From the NCBI GenBank assembly GCA_002270565.1, contig NQMI01000094.1, forward strand, positions 62,001 to 126,000: a stretch of DNA of 64,000 nucleotides. The letters run 5' to 3'. This DNA is from Stenocarpella maydis (lineage: Eukaryota > Ascomycota > Sordariomycetes > Diaporthales > Diaporthaceae). Positions 32,732-42,111 of this stretch are shown piece after piece. The notes beneath the pieces were generated by a model. That model made no database searches. It was given only the letters and a program-made list of their open reading frames with translations, and had not been told where the DNA came from. Position 1 is the stretch's first letter. Every line of letters starts with the position of its first letter. The position numbers were made by a program, and so were the translations under genes.

Positions 32732-35700
32732 AGGATGGCTGCCAATGGTCCATCCGACTCGTTTGCCCCAGACACGGTTCTGGCGGCCATGACTACCATG
32801 CGTGGTGGGGAGCCGGATAAAAAGAAGGCTGCGATGGACTACCTGACCAAATTCCAGAAATCTGTATGCACAGCCTTGCGCCATATGCTCTGCTCGGATG
32901 CCACGACTACGATTCGCTTTGCTAACGCACCTCGCAGAAAGATGCCTGGACAACGACGCTCACGATCCTACAGTCCAACGCCGAGGCAGAGGCCATGCTG
33001 TTCGCGGCGACAACGCTGAAGGGGAAGGTATTACTCGACCGGGTGACGCAGCACTCCGCCGACCTCGACTGACATGCCATCGGCAGATTACCTACGATCT
33101 TATAACACAAGTTCCAGAGGGCGACCTGCCTGCCCTTCGCGACCAGATCCTCCTGCTTCTTAAGAAGTTTGCAGCTGGACCAAAGCCCGTCCGGGTGCAG
33201 CTCTGTGTATGCCTGGCAATACTCGCCATACAGCTGAGGTCCTGGAAGGATGTTCTCCCCACTGTTGTGGCTGCCCTTGGAAGCGATGTCCAGAGCGCTG
33301 GGGCTATCCTCGACTTTCTCCGAGTTCTCCCAGAGGAGGTGACCGAAGGCCGTAAAATTAACCTCTCTGTATGTGGATCGCCAGACGACAACCCGGTCAC
33401 CCATTCCGACACCACTGTGGTAATCTAAAGGACGATAACATCTAATGAACCTGGAATGCTAGGAAGATGAGCTCTCTGAGAGAACTGCTGAGCTCCTGGC
33501 CGACAACGCGGAGCAAGTCATCAATATATTTATCAACTACGCCCAGTCATCAGGTTTGTCGAGGATACAAGAGCTTTGTGTGGCTAACGTCGTTGCTGAT
33601 CATCTCGTAGGAGAAGCTGCTCACAACCCGCAGCTAATGGAATGCATAACTTCCTGGCTTCGCGAAATCCCCATCGACACCATCGGGAAGTCCTCCCTCC
33701 TCAACATAGTGATCAGCGCTCTGGACAATGACAACTGCTTGGAGGCCGCGGCCGAGTGTCTCGCTGCTATTTGCCGGGAGACCAGGGACGTGGACGACAA
33801 CATCGAGATGATCCAGATCCTCCTGCCCAGGATCGTTGCATTACGGCCACGGATGCAGAAAGCTGCCGAGGAAGAGGACACCGAGGCGTTCAAGGCCCTC
33901 ACGCGTGTGTTTGCAGAGGCAGGCGACTCGTGGGTTGTCATCATCGCTCGTGAACCAACACATTTCCGGCCTCTAGTCGACATCATCCTGGAATGCGCCG
34001 CGAGGGACAAGGAGAGGGACGTCATCGAGCACACCTTCAACTTCTGGTACGAACTAAAGCAGATGATTGTTATGGAACGCTACATAGACGCCAGGATGCA
34101 CCTGTACGACGTCTACGCCAAGCTGGTGGATATTCTTTTGAAGCACCTCGAGTATCCCACTTCCGACAGTGGGAACGAGCTTGACCTCTTTGATGGCGAC
34201 CGCGAACAGGAGGAGAAGTTCCGGGAGTTCCGTCATCACATGGGAGACACACTCAAGGACAGCTGTGAGGTACTTGGTGTCGCTGACTGCTTGACCAAGG
34301 TTCTCCACGCCATCAAGCTGTGGATGCAGAAGTACGCAAGCGAGGCGACCCCGACATCGGTGCCGCACTGGCAAGAACTCGAAGCCCCCGTCTTCGCTAT
34401 GCGCGCTCTGGGACGGATGGTTGACAAGGATGAGAACATTGTCTTGCCGCAATTGATGCCGTTGCTGGTGCAGATGCCAAGCCATGAGAAGCTGCGCTTT
34501 GCAACGATTATGGTCTTTGGCCGCTACACCGAGTGGACCGCACAACACCCTGATTTCCTGCAACCGCAGTTCAACTACATTGTCACATCTTTCGAGGCGG
34601 ATTCCAAAGACGTTGTGCGGGCCGCCGCTCAGGCCATCAAGTTCTTCTGCCAGGACTGCAAGAGCCTTCTGAGTGATCAAGTCGTCCAGATGCAGTCCTT
34701 CTACGACCAAATACTCGACAAGCTCCCTGTGATGAGCCAAGAAGAGATCACGGAAGGAGTCGCCAGTGTTGTGGGCGTTCAGAAGAATGAAGAGGTCTAC
34801 AGGCTTCTGAAGCTCTACTGCGACCCACTAGTGAACCGACTGATGGTAAAAGCCAACCATGCCTCGGATGAAGCGGGAAAACTGGCGATAGCTGGTAAGC
34901 TCATTCTTAAGCCCCAACTGAGGGCATGATTCTAACATCATCATCACAGACCACGTGCAACTCCTCACGCTTTTTGTCCAATACGTGGTTCCCCTGGCGG
35001 AAGTCGGCCAGGAGGACCCCGCTGTTAAGTACTGGCAAGAGGTCTTCCCGATCCTGTCCACCGTTCTGGACAACTTCTCCGACTTCTCGCCTATTTGCGA
35101 GAGGATCTGCAGATGTTGGCGCAACATGGTCATCTCGTACCGCACAGGAATAACACCCCTGCTACCGGAGCTAGCTAACAAGCTTGCGGACGGTTTCGTA
35201 AAGACGAAGCAGGGTGCTTTCCTATGGGCAACTGGCGCCATCCTCAGGGAATTCTCAGAGGACCGCGAGCATGTGAACGACGCCATCACCGAGAACATTT
35301 ATCAATTCTTCGAGTCCCAGGCGACGAGCGTACTCAGGGTGATGAGTGATATCCCTCCAGCGGAGTTGCCCGATATCATCGAGGATTTCTTCCGTTTGTT
35401 GACTGATGCTTTGCTCTACTACCCTCACAAGTTGATCTTCTCACCACTCCTCGCGCCTATCTTCCAAGCCGGCGTCTCTTCTCTGGCACTGGAGCAGCGC
35501 GACCCACTGTCAGCCACATTACATTACCTACGGGATCTGCTTACTTACGGCGGAAGCAACCCCGCCTCAACCATGCAGCTCGGACCTGCCTCTGATCAGA
35601 TGCAAGCCACCGTCAAGCAGCTTCTCCTTGCGCACGGTGAGCCACTGGTCAAGGCGATCCTGGCAGGCATGATGATCACATTCCCCCGGGACTGTTTTGC

Positions 35701-35986
35701 CGATGGCAGCGGCGTGCTCCTCGAACTGTTCGACCTGTTGCCTTCTGAGACGACGGTGTGGGTGGAGCGGACGATCAAGATGCTGCCCGAGGGAACCATC
35801 AGCCCCGTCGAGGCGGACAGGCTCATTACAAAGATCAAGGAGAAGCTATCGGCAAACGACGCTGGAGGATTGAGGCAGGTCAGAGTGCTACTGCAGGACT
35901 TTACTAACACGTACCGGCGGCGGTACGTAGCCCCGCGAGACGGGTTGGGGCAGCTGGAGGGGGCTCGCTTTCACTATGAAGGATAG
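32732..35986 (+). CDS. mtr10: MTR10/transportin-SR (importin-beta family karyopherin)
   Basis: Six exons: 32732-32863, 32938-33027, 33087-33368, 33463-33553, 33611-34894 and 34950-35986, with phases 0,0,0,1,1; 971 aa, the size of yeast Mtr10 and human TNPO3. It begins MAANGPSDSFAPDTVLAAM. The N-terminal HEAT repeats include AAMDYLTKFQKS and AWTTTLTILQSN (family FQxSxxAWxxxxxIL). Further conserved parts are ALRDQILLLLKKFAAGPKPV, EVTEGRKINLSEDELSER and NPQLMECITSWLREIP. It should import SR-type/RNA-binding proteins into the nucleus under Ran control (Npl3 in yeast) and help tRNA retrograde traffic. Intact. Confidence 0.94.
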
Positions 35987-36883
35987 TCTCCTTCATTCGA
36001 GACGGGCATTGTAATACACAAAGGATTTTTGGTTGGGAGAGGAGGGTGTCAATAGAATTAGTTGGTGGTCTTCCCGCCTAGACTTCGACGTACTGAAGAG
36101 GGCCGCGCCGCGGAGTCGAACATGCTCTTTCGCGTGGAGGTGGGGATGCAACAAGATGGGGGCCGCAACTTGTGAGACCAAGCCACCAAGATTGTGGATC
36201 TGAGCCTCCATACGATTTGTAGTCCGGGGCAGGATAGACTACCTAGGAAAGATGTCCCCACGGTATCTTTGTGTGGTGATGACGTGGAAGAGAGGTGATG
36301 CCTGGGGTTAAGGAGATTGACCCAGGGCAAGGGAAGGCGAGCACCAGAGAGAGGCGCACACACAGAGGAAGCGAGACAGGTACAACGCTAGAACAGGAAC
36401 GGGACGTAGGTGGATGGATGATGGGATTAATGATACATTGGCAGGGGAATCTCGAATGGATCGAATAGACAGACTCGACGTAGCTAAAAACTCAAAAAAG
36501 CCTCTCCAACTATCTACCAGTCACGTCGGTTGCCCACTGCCCTGTTTTTCAAAAAGATTTTGGCCATACTTGCGTTCGCGTCCAGTCCATTTTGATTGCG
36601 GCATCCACCGAGTCGGAAACGAAGCCGCCTAGGGCCAGATGCACCACCAGGAAGGTCGCTTTGGATCTTTCCATTGTGCATTTCCTCGAACGATGGGCCA
36701 AGGACTTCCGAGGCAATGGTTGGTTTGCGTGTGATGACTGTGGCGGCCTCGTTCAGAACGTGGGCACATACAAGTGGCAGCCACAGTTTTGTACCCCAAT
36801 AGCCGCGAACTGATCGCATTCGTACCCGCCAGGCCTTCATGATGCCTTTGAATGATGAATGGGGAAAAAAGTCAGGGCTCCTC
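35987..36883. other. Convergent intergenic region, MTR10 and TRM1 3' ends
   Basis: About 900 nt between convergent genes. No supported gene or repeat was found; it holds both 3' UTRs. Confidence 0.6.
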
Positions 36884-39064
36884 TCACTGTCCCTTGGCCC
36901 GGTTCATAGGGCCCCAGTTCTCCCTCGGGTTGGTCTGGTACCTAACCAGCTTCCGCTTGTCAGGGTCCCGGCCGAGCCTCTCGTCAAAGACGACCTCGGG
37001 CTTCTTCTCTACCTCCGGCCCGCCCTCCTCCTTCTTCTCGCCCTCGGGGGCGGCCTGGACACCTCCCGCTGCGGCCTTCTCCTCCTCTTTCTTGTCGAGG
37101 CCCAGGATCCGGTACCCCGGCGAGCCGGGCTTGATGTTGGCCTCCTTTACGGGCGCCTTCTGCCGGATCCACTCCCTCATTACGTGCCAGATGACCCCCC
37201 ACGGCGCGTCGGTCTTGACGCTGCCGGGCTTGCAGTGGCTTCGCGTGACGCGGTAGCCCAGCGATCGCAGTGCCCCGCGGATGGCGTCCTCGGGCGGCGT
37301 GGCGCAGTGGACGGTGCGGGCGAGCGCGGTGGGCAGGAAGAAGAATGGGTACGGCTCGACCTCGGCCAGGGCGTCGTCCTTGGACCTGCGCGGCGCACCG
37401 CCCTCGGCGTCGAAGGCCGGGTCCTCCAGATGCTCCTCGAGCGCGGTGGTCAGCATGCCCCTGACGCGCTCCGTGGTGCCGTACACGGACCTGTCCGCCT
37501 CGGGGAGCTTGTCCAGGATGCGTTTGATGAAGTCGGGCGAGTGCAGCCGGCCGCCGAACATGGGGCCGCCCAGGTGCATCCTGAGGCCGCAGTGCTCGCA
37601 TTGCTGGTCGGCGGTGGGGCCCTGCGCGAAAGTGTGCTTATAAAATGTGCCCGATCCGCTCTTGTTGGCTTGTGCCTTGTTCCTGAGGAGGAACTGCGTT
37701 GTCCAAGCGCCGCAGCCGGCATCGCAGTTGTACACAATCATGGTCTTGCCGGCCGAGAACTTGACAGCTGCAGGTGATTTCGAGACCCTGACGAACACGC
37801 GCGCATAGAAGTCGATGGAGAGTGAAAGGAGCGGCTCGATGGCCAGCCCGTAGCGGGCAGCCGAGGTGGCGATGGCGTGCAGGATGAGCCGCAGTCCAAC
37901 CTCGTGCGAGTGGAGGCCCTTGATCGGCACGCCGCCGTAAAGGGCGAATGCTTTCTCCGGGTAGCCGTTGGACGCCCAGACGCCGGCATCGGTGCAGGTG
38001 ACACACAGCAGGCCACCATCGTCGCGCACTGCTTGCACAGCTGCGTCGAGGAATGTGGCGGCGGTGCCGTAGGGGTCCAGGTCGACGACATCGTACTTCT
38101 CGCACTTGCCCTGCGCCTTCTGCTTCTCGGTGAGTGCCTGTTGTGCGGCTATCTTAGAGTACATGTGGACGATAGCGTCGCCATGGTTGACCTCAATCTT
38201 GCCACCCAGCTTGTTATGGACCACGTTGAGTTTGATGGACTCCACCGCGGAAGCGTCGAGGTCGTTGGCGGTGATTTTGGTGATGAATGGCATCTCTTGG
38301 GCATATCTCAAGGCGCGCAAGCCAGTGGCAGACAGGGCATCCAGAATAGAGAAGGACGGTGTGCACTTTTTTGCACTTCTCTGGACATTCTCGCCGTTGG
38401 CACCTTGGGTCGCCTGCTCGGACTGACCCTCGACAGAAGCATCTTGAGTAGGAGTCTCTGCGCCTTGTTGCGCGTCAGAGCCATTGCTGTTCGCCGCCTG
38501 CGCCATGGAAGGGTTTGCCTCCTGAGCTCCAACCTCGGCCGCTGCTTGTGCGTCTTGATTGTTATCTCGTACAGCGGGGCCGGCGGCCGTCGTATCGTCC
38601 AGTTTGGCAGCTTTGCTCGGGCGGTTCGCTTTCTTTGCCTCCAGTCGCTTCCTCTTCTTACTGGCTGCCAGTTCTCTCTTTTCCTCGAGTCTCGCCTTCT
38701 TCTTCCCCACCATCTCTTCTCCATACGCCTTTATCACAAGGATGGTCAGGTCGCGGTTGAATTGCTGAATGGGGTTGTAGAAGACCGACTGGACTGGGCC
38801 CTCCTTGTTGCGCGGGTCCTTCTGGTCGGCCGCGTCCTTTGCGTTCTGGGGTACGAGAATGTAGGCGCAACCCTCCTGGATCGTCGTGTATCGCTTGCCA
38901 GCATGGTCGACGAGCTGGCCAGCTGCGGGCGGGTCGTGGATTTGTCGGGCTGGCGAAGCCATGGTGTGCGATGGAGAAAAGGGAAGCGTGGTCTGTTTTG
39001 CCAATTGAGCTGCACACAGCGCGCGTAGCCTAAAGAAAAGAGTCAATGAGAGGCGCGAGAGCAT
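36884..39064 (-). CDS. trm1: TRM1 tRNA (guanine-26-N2)-dimethyltransferase, two possible starts
   Basis: One open frame; from ATG 38962 (MASPARQIHDPP) the protein is 692 aa, and an in-frame ATG at 39064 (MLSRLSLTLFFRLRALCAAQ) adds 34 residues. Class I SAM-binding motifs are FSILDALSATGLRALRYA and ANDLDASAVESIKLNV. The TRM1 motif YDVVDLDPYGTAATFLDAA carries the DPYG catalytic site. CEHCGLRMHLGGPMFGG gives a partial zinc-like pair. A long Lys/Glu insert (KKKARLEEKRELAASKKRKR) could be a nuclear signal. It makes m2,2G26 in tRNA. The upstream start gives a basic, acid-free, amphipathic leader of mitochondrial type, as in yeast TRM1, which has both mitochondrial and nuclear forms. Alternatively, the stretch before 38962 could be leader, since CTTTTCTTTAG in it resembles a 3' splice site. 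Confidence 0.9.
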   Translation of the reverse strand: MLSRLSLTLFFRLRALCAAQLAKQTTLPFSPSHTMASPARQIHDPPAAGQLVDHAGKRYTTIQEGCAYILVPQNAKDAADQKDPRNKEGPVQSVFYNPIQQFNRDLTILVIKAYGEEMVGKKKARLEEKRELAASKKRKRLEAKKANRPSKAAKLDDTTAAGPAVRDNNQDAQAAAEVGAQEANPSMAQAANSNGSDAQQGAETPTQDASVEGQSEQATQGANGENVQRSAKKCTPSFSILDALSATGLRALRYAQEMPFITKITANDLDASAVESIKLNVVHNKLGGKIEVNHGDAIVHMYSKIAAQQALTEKQKAQGKCEKYDVVDLDPYGTAATFLDAAVQAVRDDGGLLCVTCTDAGVWASNGYPEKAFALYGGVPIKGLHSHEVGLRLILHAIATSAARYGLAIEPLLSLSIDFYARVFVRVSKSPAAVKFSAGKTMIVYNCDAGCGAWTTQFLLRNKAQANKSGSGTFYKHTFAQGPTADQQCEHCGLRMHLGGPMFGGRLHSPDFIKRILDKLPEADRSVYGTTERVRGMLTTALEEHLEDPAFDAEGGAPRRSKDDALAEVEPYPFFFLPTALARTVHCATPPEDAIRGALRSLGYRVTRSHCKPGSVKTDAPWGVIWHVMREWIRQKAPVKEANIKPGSPGYRILGLDKKEEEKAAAGGVQAAPEGEKKEEGGPEVEKKPEVVFDERLGRDPDKRKLVRYQTNPRENWGPMNRAKGQ

Positions 39065-39705
39065 ATGGGAAGCAAATGGGGCTGGAAGCCGACCTGGAGA
39101 GCGAGGCAGCTTTCCCTTTGCTTGGGTTTGGGGTAAGGGTCGGGAAATTTCGTCACCCAAAGGCGCTGCCGATCTTCTAGAAATTAAGTTCTGCCGCTGG
39201 GCGGTCAAGGTGGGATTTGGCGTTGAGCACAGGCGCTGCTGACCCCAGCGCTGCAGGTTGACAGCGGGAAGACCCGAGATTTGTGGGGGATCCCAGCAGG
39301 GTGGGTGCTGCTGATCAGGGTTCTGCTCAGGCACAGAGCTCCAGGATGGGATTTTATAGATCTGGCTGTGTGATTGTACCTGTTCGGTTGTGGTGAGCTA
39401 TCTGCACTATAAATCACATGTACCTTTTTTGCCCAGTTGGTTCTCTCCGTCGCGCCTTGTCAGTTGTCCTTTTGTGTTCACGGCTCCACATAGTAGCTCT
39501 AACTAGCACCAGGGCTTGTGACTGCCACCCTGTCTACAAAGAAACTCCGACGCTATCCACGGAGCTGTGGTGTCGACACGATCAGCCCACGAGATACTTA
39601 TTTTTGCCAGCCTTTGCACGTCCACAATTGATCTGAGAGATCCACCGACCACAAACGTACTTCAACATCAACCCGAGACGAGATCTTGTGCAAAAGATCA
39701 TGTGT
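39065..39705. other. Intergenic region upstream of TRM1
   Basis: 640 nt without a supported gene. It holds the TRM1 promoter and the 3' UTR of the cupin-like gene. A TATAAAT at 39407-39413 is on the wrong strand or at the wrong distance to be convincing. Confidence 0.5.
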
Positions 39706-40379
39706 TTATACACAGGCACCATCATGCAGCACAGAGTACGCCGGGATCTCGTTGTTCAGAAATGGGACCTGGACTAACACGGTCGGCTCATCGCTGGGGA
39801 ACTCCGTATAATGCCCGGCAACAGTGCTCATCGAAGAAAGGTCGGTGGCAATCAGGAATGATGAAGAAATCGTGCCAGGCATCGCATATGCAACGCTTGT
39901 TTCGACGGTATTGTTGGCACCTGGAGGTACATAAGGCGCCGTGATGCGAATGAGTCCGTTCAGGACACCCGTCAACCTGCAGCAGCACAGCACGCGCATT
40001 AGCAATGCCGTCGAGGACAGGCGGTTACGCCCTCCACAAAGTAAATTCTCGTGGTGTACGAGGATCAAAAAGAATCATCGGAAGCATACTGCACCGCCGG
40101 CGCCCACGCCTCACCGACTGTCGTCCTGGGCTCGATGATGGACAGCTCCGCCTGCGTGGTCTCCGCGCTCACGATCCAGTTCAGCGCCGACCTCGCGTCC
40201 ACCGCCTCGACCCCCAGCTGCCAGCACTCGATGACCGAGTAGCCACCGCGGGAGGTCAGGGCCGTGATGTTCAGAGCGCGCGTGTTGTCGATCGGCAATC
40301 GGTCGTGTGGCCTTCCACGGGCCATCGGGGCGCCGGGCGCGCTGGACAGGACACTGGTGATGGCTGATTTGAAAAGCAT
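39706..40379 (-). CDS. Uncharacterised cupin-like fungal small protein
   Basis: Two exons, 40379-40090 and 39976-39706, with a 113-nt intron (GTATGC...GCAG, phase 2); 186 aa. It starts MLFKSAITSVLSSAPG. The order of segments GGYSVIECWQLGVEAVDARS, AELSIIEPRTTVGEAWAPAVQ, LTGVLNGLIRITAP, SFLIATDLSS, GHYTEFPSDEPTVLVQVPF and YSVLHDGACV matches a group of ascomycete small proteins with a single cupin-like beta-barrel that I recognise from their pattern, usually annotated as small secreted or hypothetical. No convincing signal peptide is seen here (the N-terminus is short and polar), so secretion is uncertain. No metal-binding His-x-His pair of true cupins is visible. The function is unknown. Confidence 0.7.
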
Positions 40380-41314
40380 ATTGGTTCAAACCCGAAGATG
40401 TGAGGCTTGACGGACAGCTGTGATGAGCTCAGTCCCGCATGTTGGTCTTATCATCTCGCAAAACCATATTGCTTTCTCCCCCAGCCAGCCACTGCGCGCC
40501 AAGATCGTGGGCGCGTGAGAAACCGACTGGATTGGCTGCAAGCCATAGCCCAAGGGGGATTGCGACTCCTAGGCGGCACGCAGCCACCCGGCCCAACTGG
40601 GCAAGAAGCCGCAGGAAGTAAGGGGGGACAAGATGCCATTCATCATCCGTCCCGAACCCACCATGTTTCTTAATGCTCGCGTGAAGGCTTTGGTCCCTGC
40701 TATAATAGATGAAGAAGATAGCCGCCCCATTTCATTTGATTGCATGTGTGAAAAGGAGAACAGCTCGCGAGCCCGTAGGCTCCTAGAGTGAGTGAGGTCA
40801 AACACAGAGTGTTGAAGCCCAGGGAATTTGGTAAGACTGTGCAATGCTGAGCTGTATTTGGGCCTGAAACCAATGAAAAGCCCAGGGCGAGCCGAGGGGT
40901 ATCGCAGACTAGCAACAATACTACATGCTATTAGTATACGGTGAAATTAGATGCATCTAGCATAGTAGACGCCGTGTGGTATCAACCCAACCATGCTTCT
41001 CTCCTCAGATTCATAATCGTTACAAAGCAACACTCCAATCGCTCTCATAGTCCACCTCAAAAGGGAAAAAAAACGTCATCGTCAGGGGAGCCTCCATGCG
41101 CAAGCATGCTTCTTCGCTGCGTGGAATGTCTTCGAATCGTAATAAAGCAATGCCACTCGACAGCCAGCACCGCACAGAGGTGTGTTTTATGGTTGTGTTT
41201 GCATTTTGTGCTCGCGCAGGGCTGAATGCGACGGTCTTGCCGTTACTCGTTGTCCCGTTGTAGCCTAGGTCGAAGGAAGCCTGGGCGCCGAACGACGAGC
41301 GAGGTCGACCAAGG
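40380..41314. other. Intergenic region between cupin-like and GPI-protein genes
   Basis: 935 nt, no supported gene. Holds the promoter of the cupin-like gene and the 3' UTR of the GPI-anchored protein gene. Confidence 0.6.
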
Positions 41315-42111
41315 CTACAGGAGCAAGGCGAGACCAGCAGCACCAAGCAGCGCCAGGAAGCTAGCAGGGCTTGCAACACCTGCGCCATTTGTGGTCGAGC
41401 CAGTCGCAGACGCAGTGCTGGAGCCGCCTGCACCGATCGTCTTGGTCGCGGAACTACCGCCCATAGTGATGGTACCGGACGCCGCGGCAGCTGTAGTAGA
41501 GTTGCCGGTCTCGAAGAAGATTCCACCGCTAGGCGAGGCTGGAGCACTGGTCATGACGGAAGATGAGGCCGACGAACTGGCGGCAACGGAGCTGGAGCTG
41601 GAGCTGGTGCTGGTGCTGGGCGTAGCCGAACTGAAGACCTTGGTCTCGAAGTGAAGGCCACCTGCGACTGAATACTTGGAGGCGCAAGTTGTCAGGTCTG
41701 TGCCGTCGGGACAACATACGGTCTGGCCGACCGAGTCGGCTGCACAATAGTAGCCAGCCTCGCAGGAATTTCCCGAGCCATCCAGACAACACGCCTCTTT
41801 AGCGGCCGAGTTGTAGCAGTGCATCTGGTTATCGGTGGATGCGCACTGCGAGAATGAGGAGCCACACTGTTGACATGTCAGTTTCAATGAAACCGAGAGA
41901 CTGGTAGGAGAGGAAATGTCCATACAGCCTCAGAGCACGTGGCAGCCATTCCACAGACGGACTGTTTCGGGTGGTAGACATCGGTATCGCGACGACCCAG
42001 ACCAAAGATGTCACGAGCAGACAGGAAGGCCTTGGCGGGCCGGTGAGGCAGCGGCTCGGCAAAGGCCTGGGGTGCAATTGCGAGGAGGGCGGCGGCGGTG
42101 AGTTTCTTCAT
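41315..42111 (-). CDS. GPI-anchored Cys-rich, Ser/Thr-rich secreted protein
   Basis: Two exons, 42111-41926 and 41866-41315, with a 59-nt intron (phase 0); 245 aa. The N-terminus MKKLTAAALLAIAPQAFA is a clear signal peptide. Residues ~60-105 hold a Cys-rich block (CGSSFSQCASTDNQMHCYN, CCLDGSGNSCEAGYYC, TVCCPDGTDLTTC). Next comes a Ser/Thr/Ala stretch and a hydrophobic C-terminus SPASFLALLGAAGLALLL preceded by a small-residue omega site region (TTNGAGVA). This is the layout of GPI-anchored wall/membrane proteins of Pezizomycotina. The function is unknown; a wall structural or host-facing role is possible. Intact. Confidence 0.85.

Noticed and set aside
33556..34929. Single 457-codon MTR10 open frame as a separate gene
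   Set aside because: It reads through two introns; splicing at 33554-33610 and 34895-34949 joins it to the flanking exons of one 971-aa protein.
36839..39028. Long plus-strand frames (312 and 383 codons) opposite TRM1
   Set aside because: Antisense shadows; the minus strand carries the clear DPYG and SAM motifs.
40380..40400. GGTTCAAACCC resembling a tRNA T-loop
   Set aside because: No acceptor stem, anticodon arm or D-arm can be formed around it; it lies at the start of the cupin-like gene. Other GGTTCGA hits (10124, 63399) also lack cloverleaf partners.
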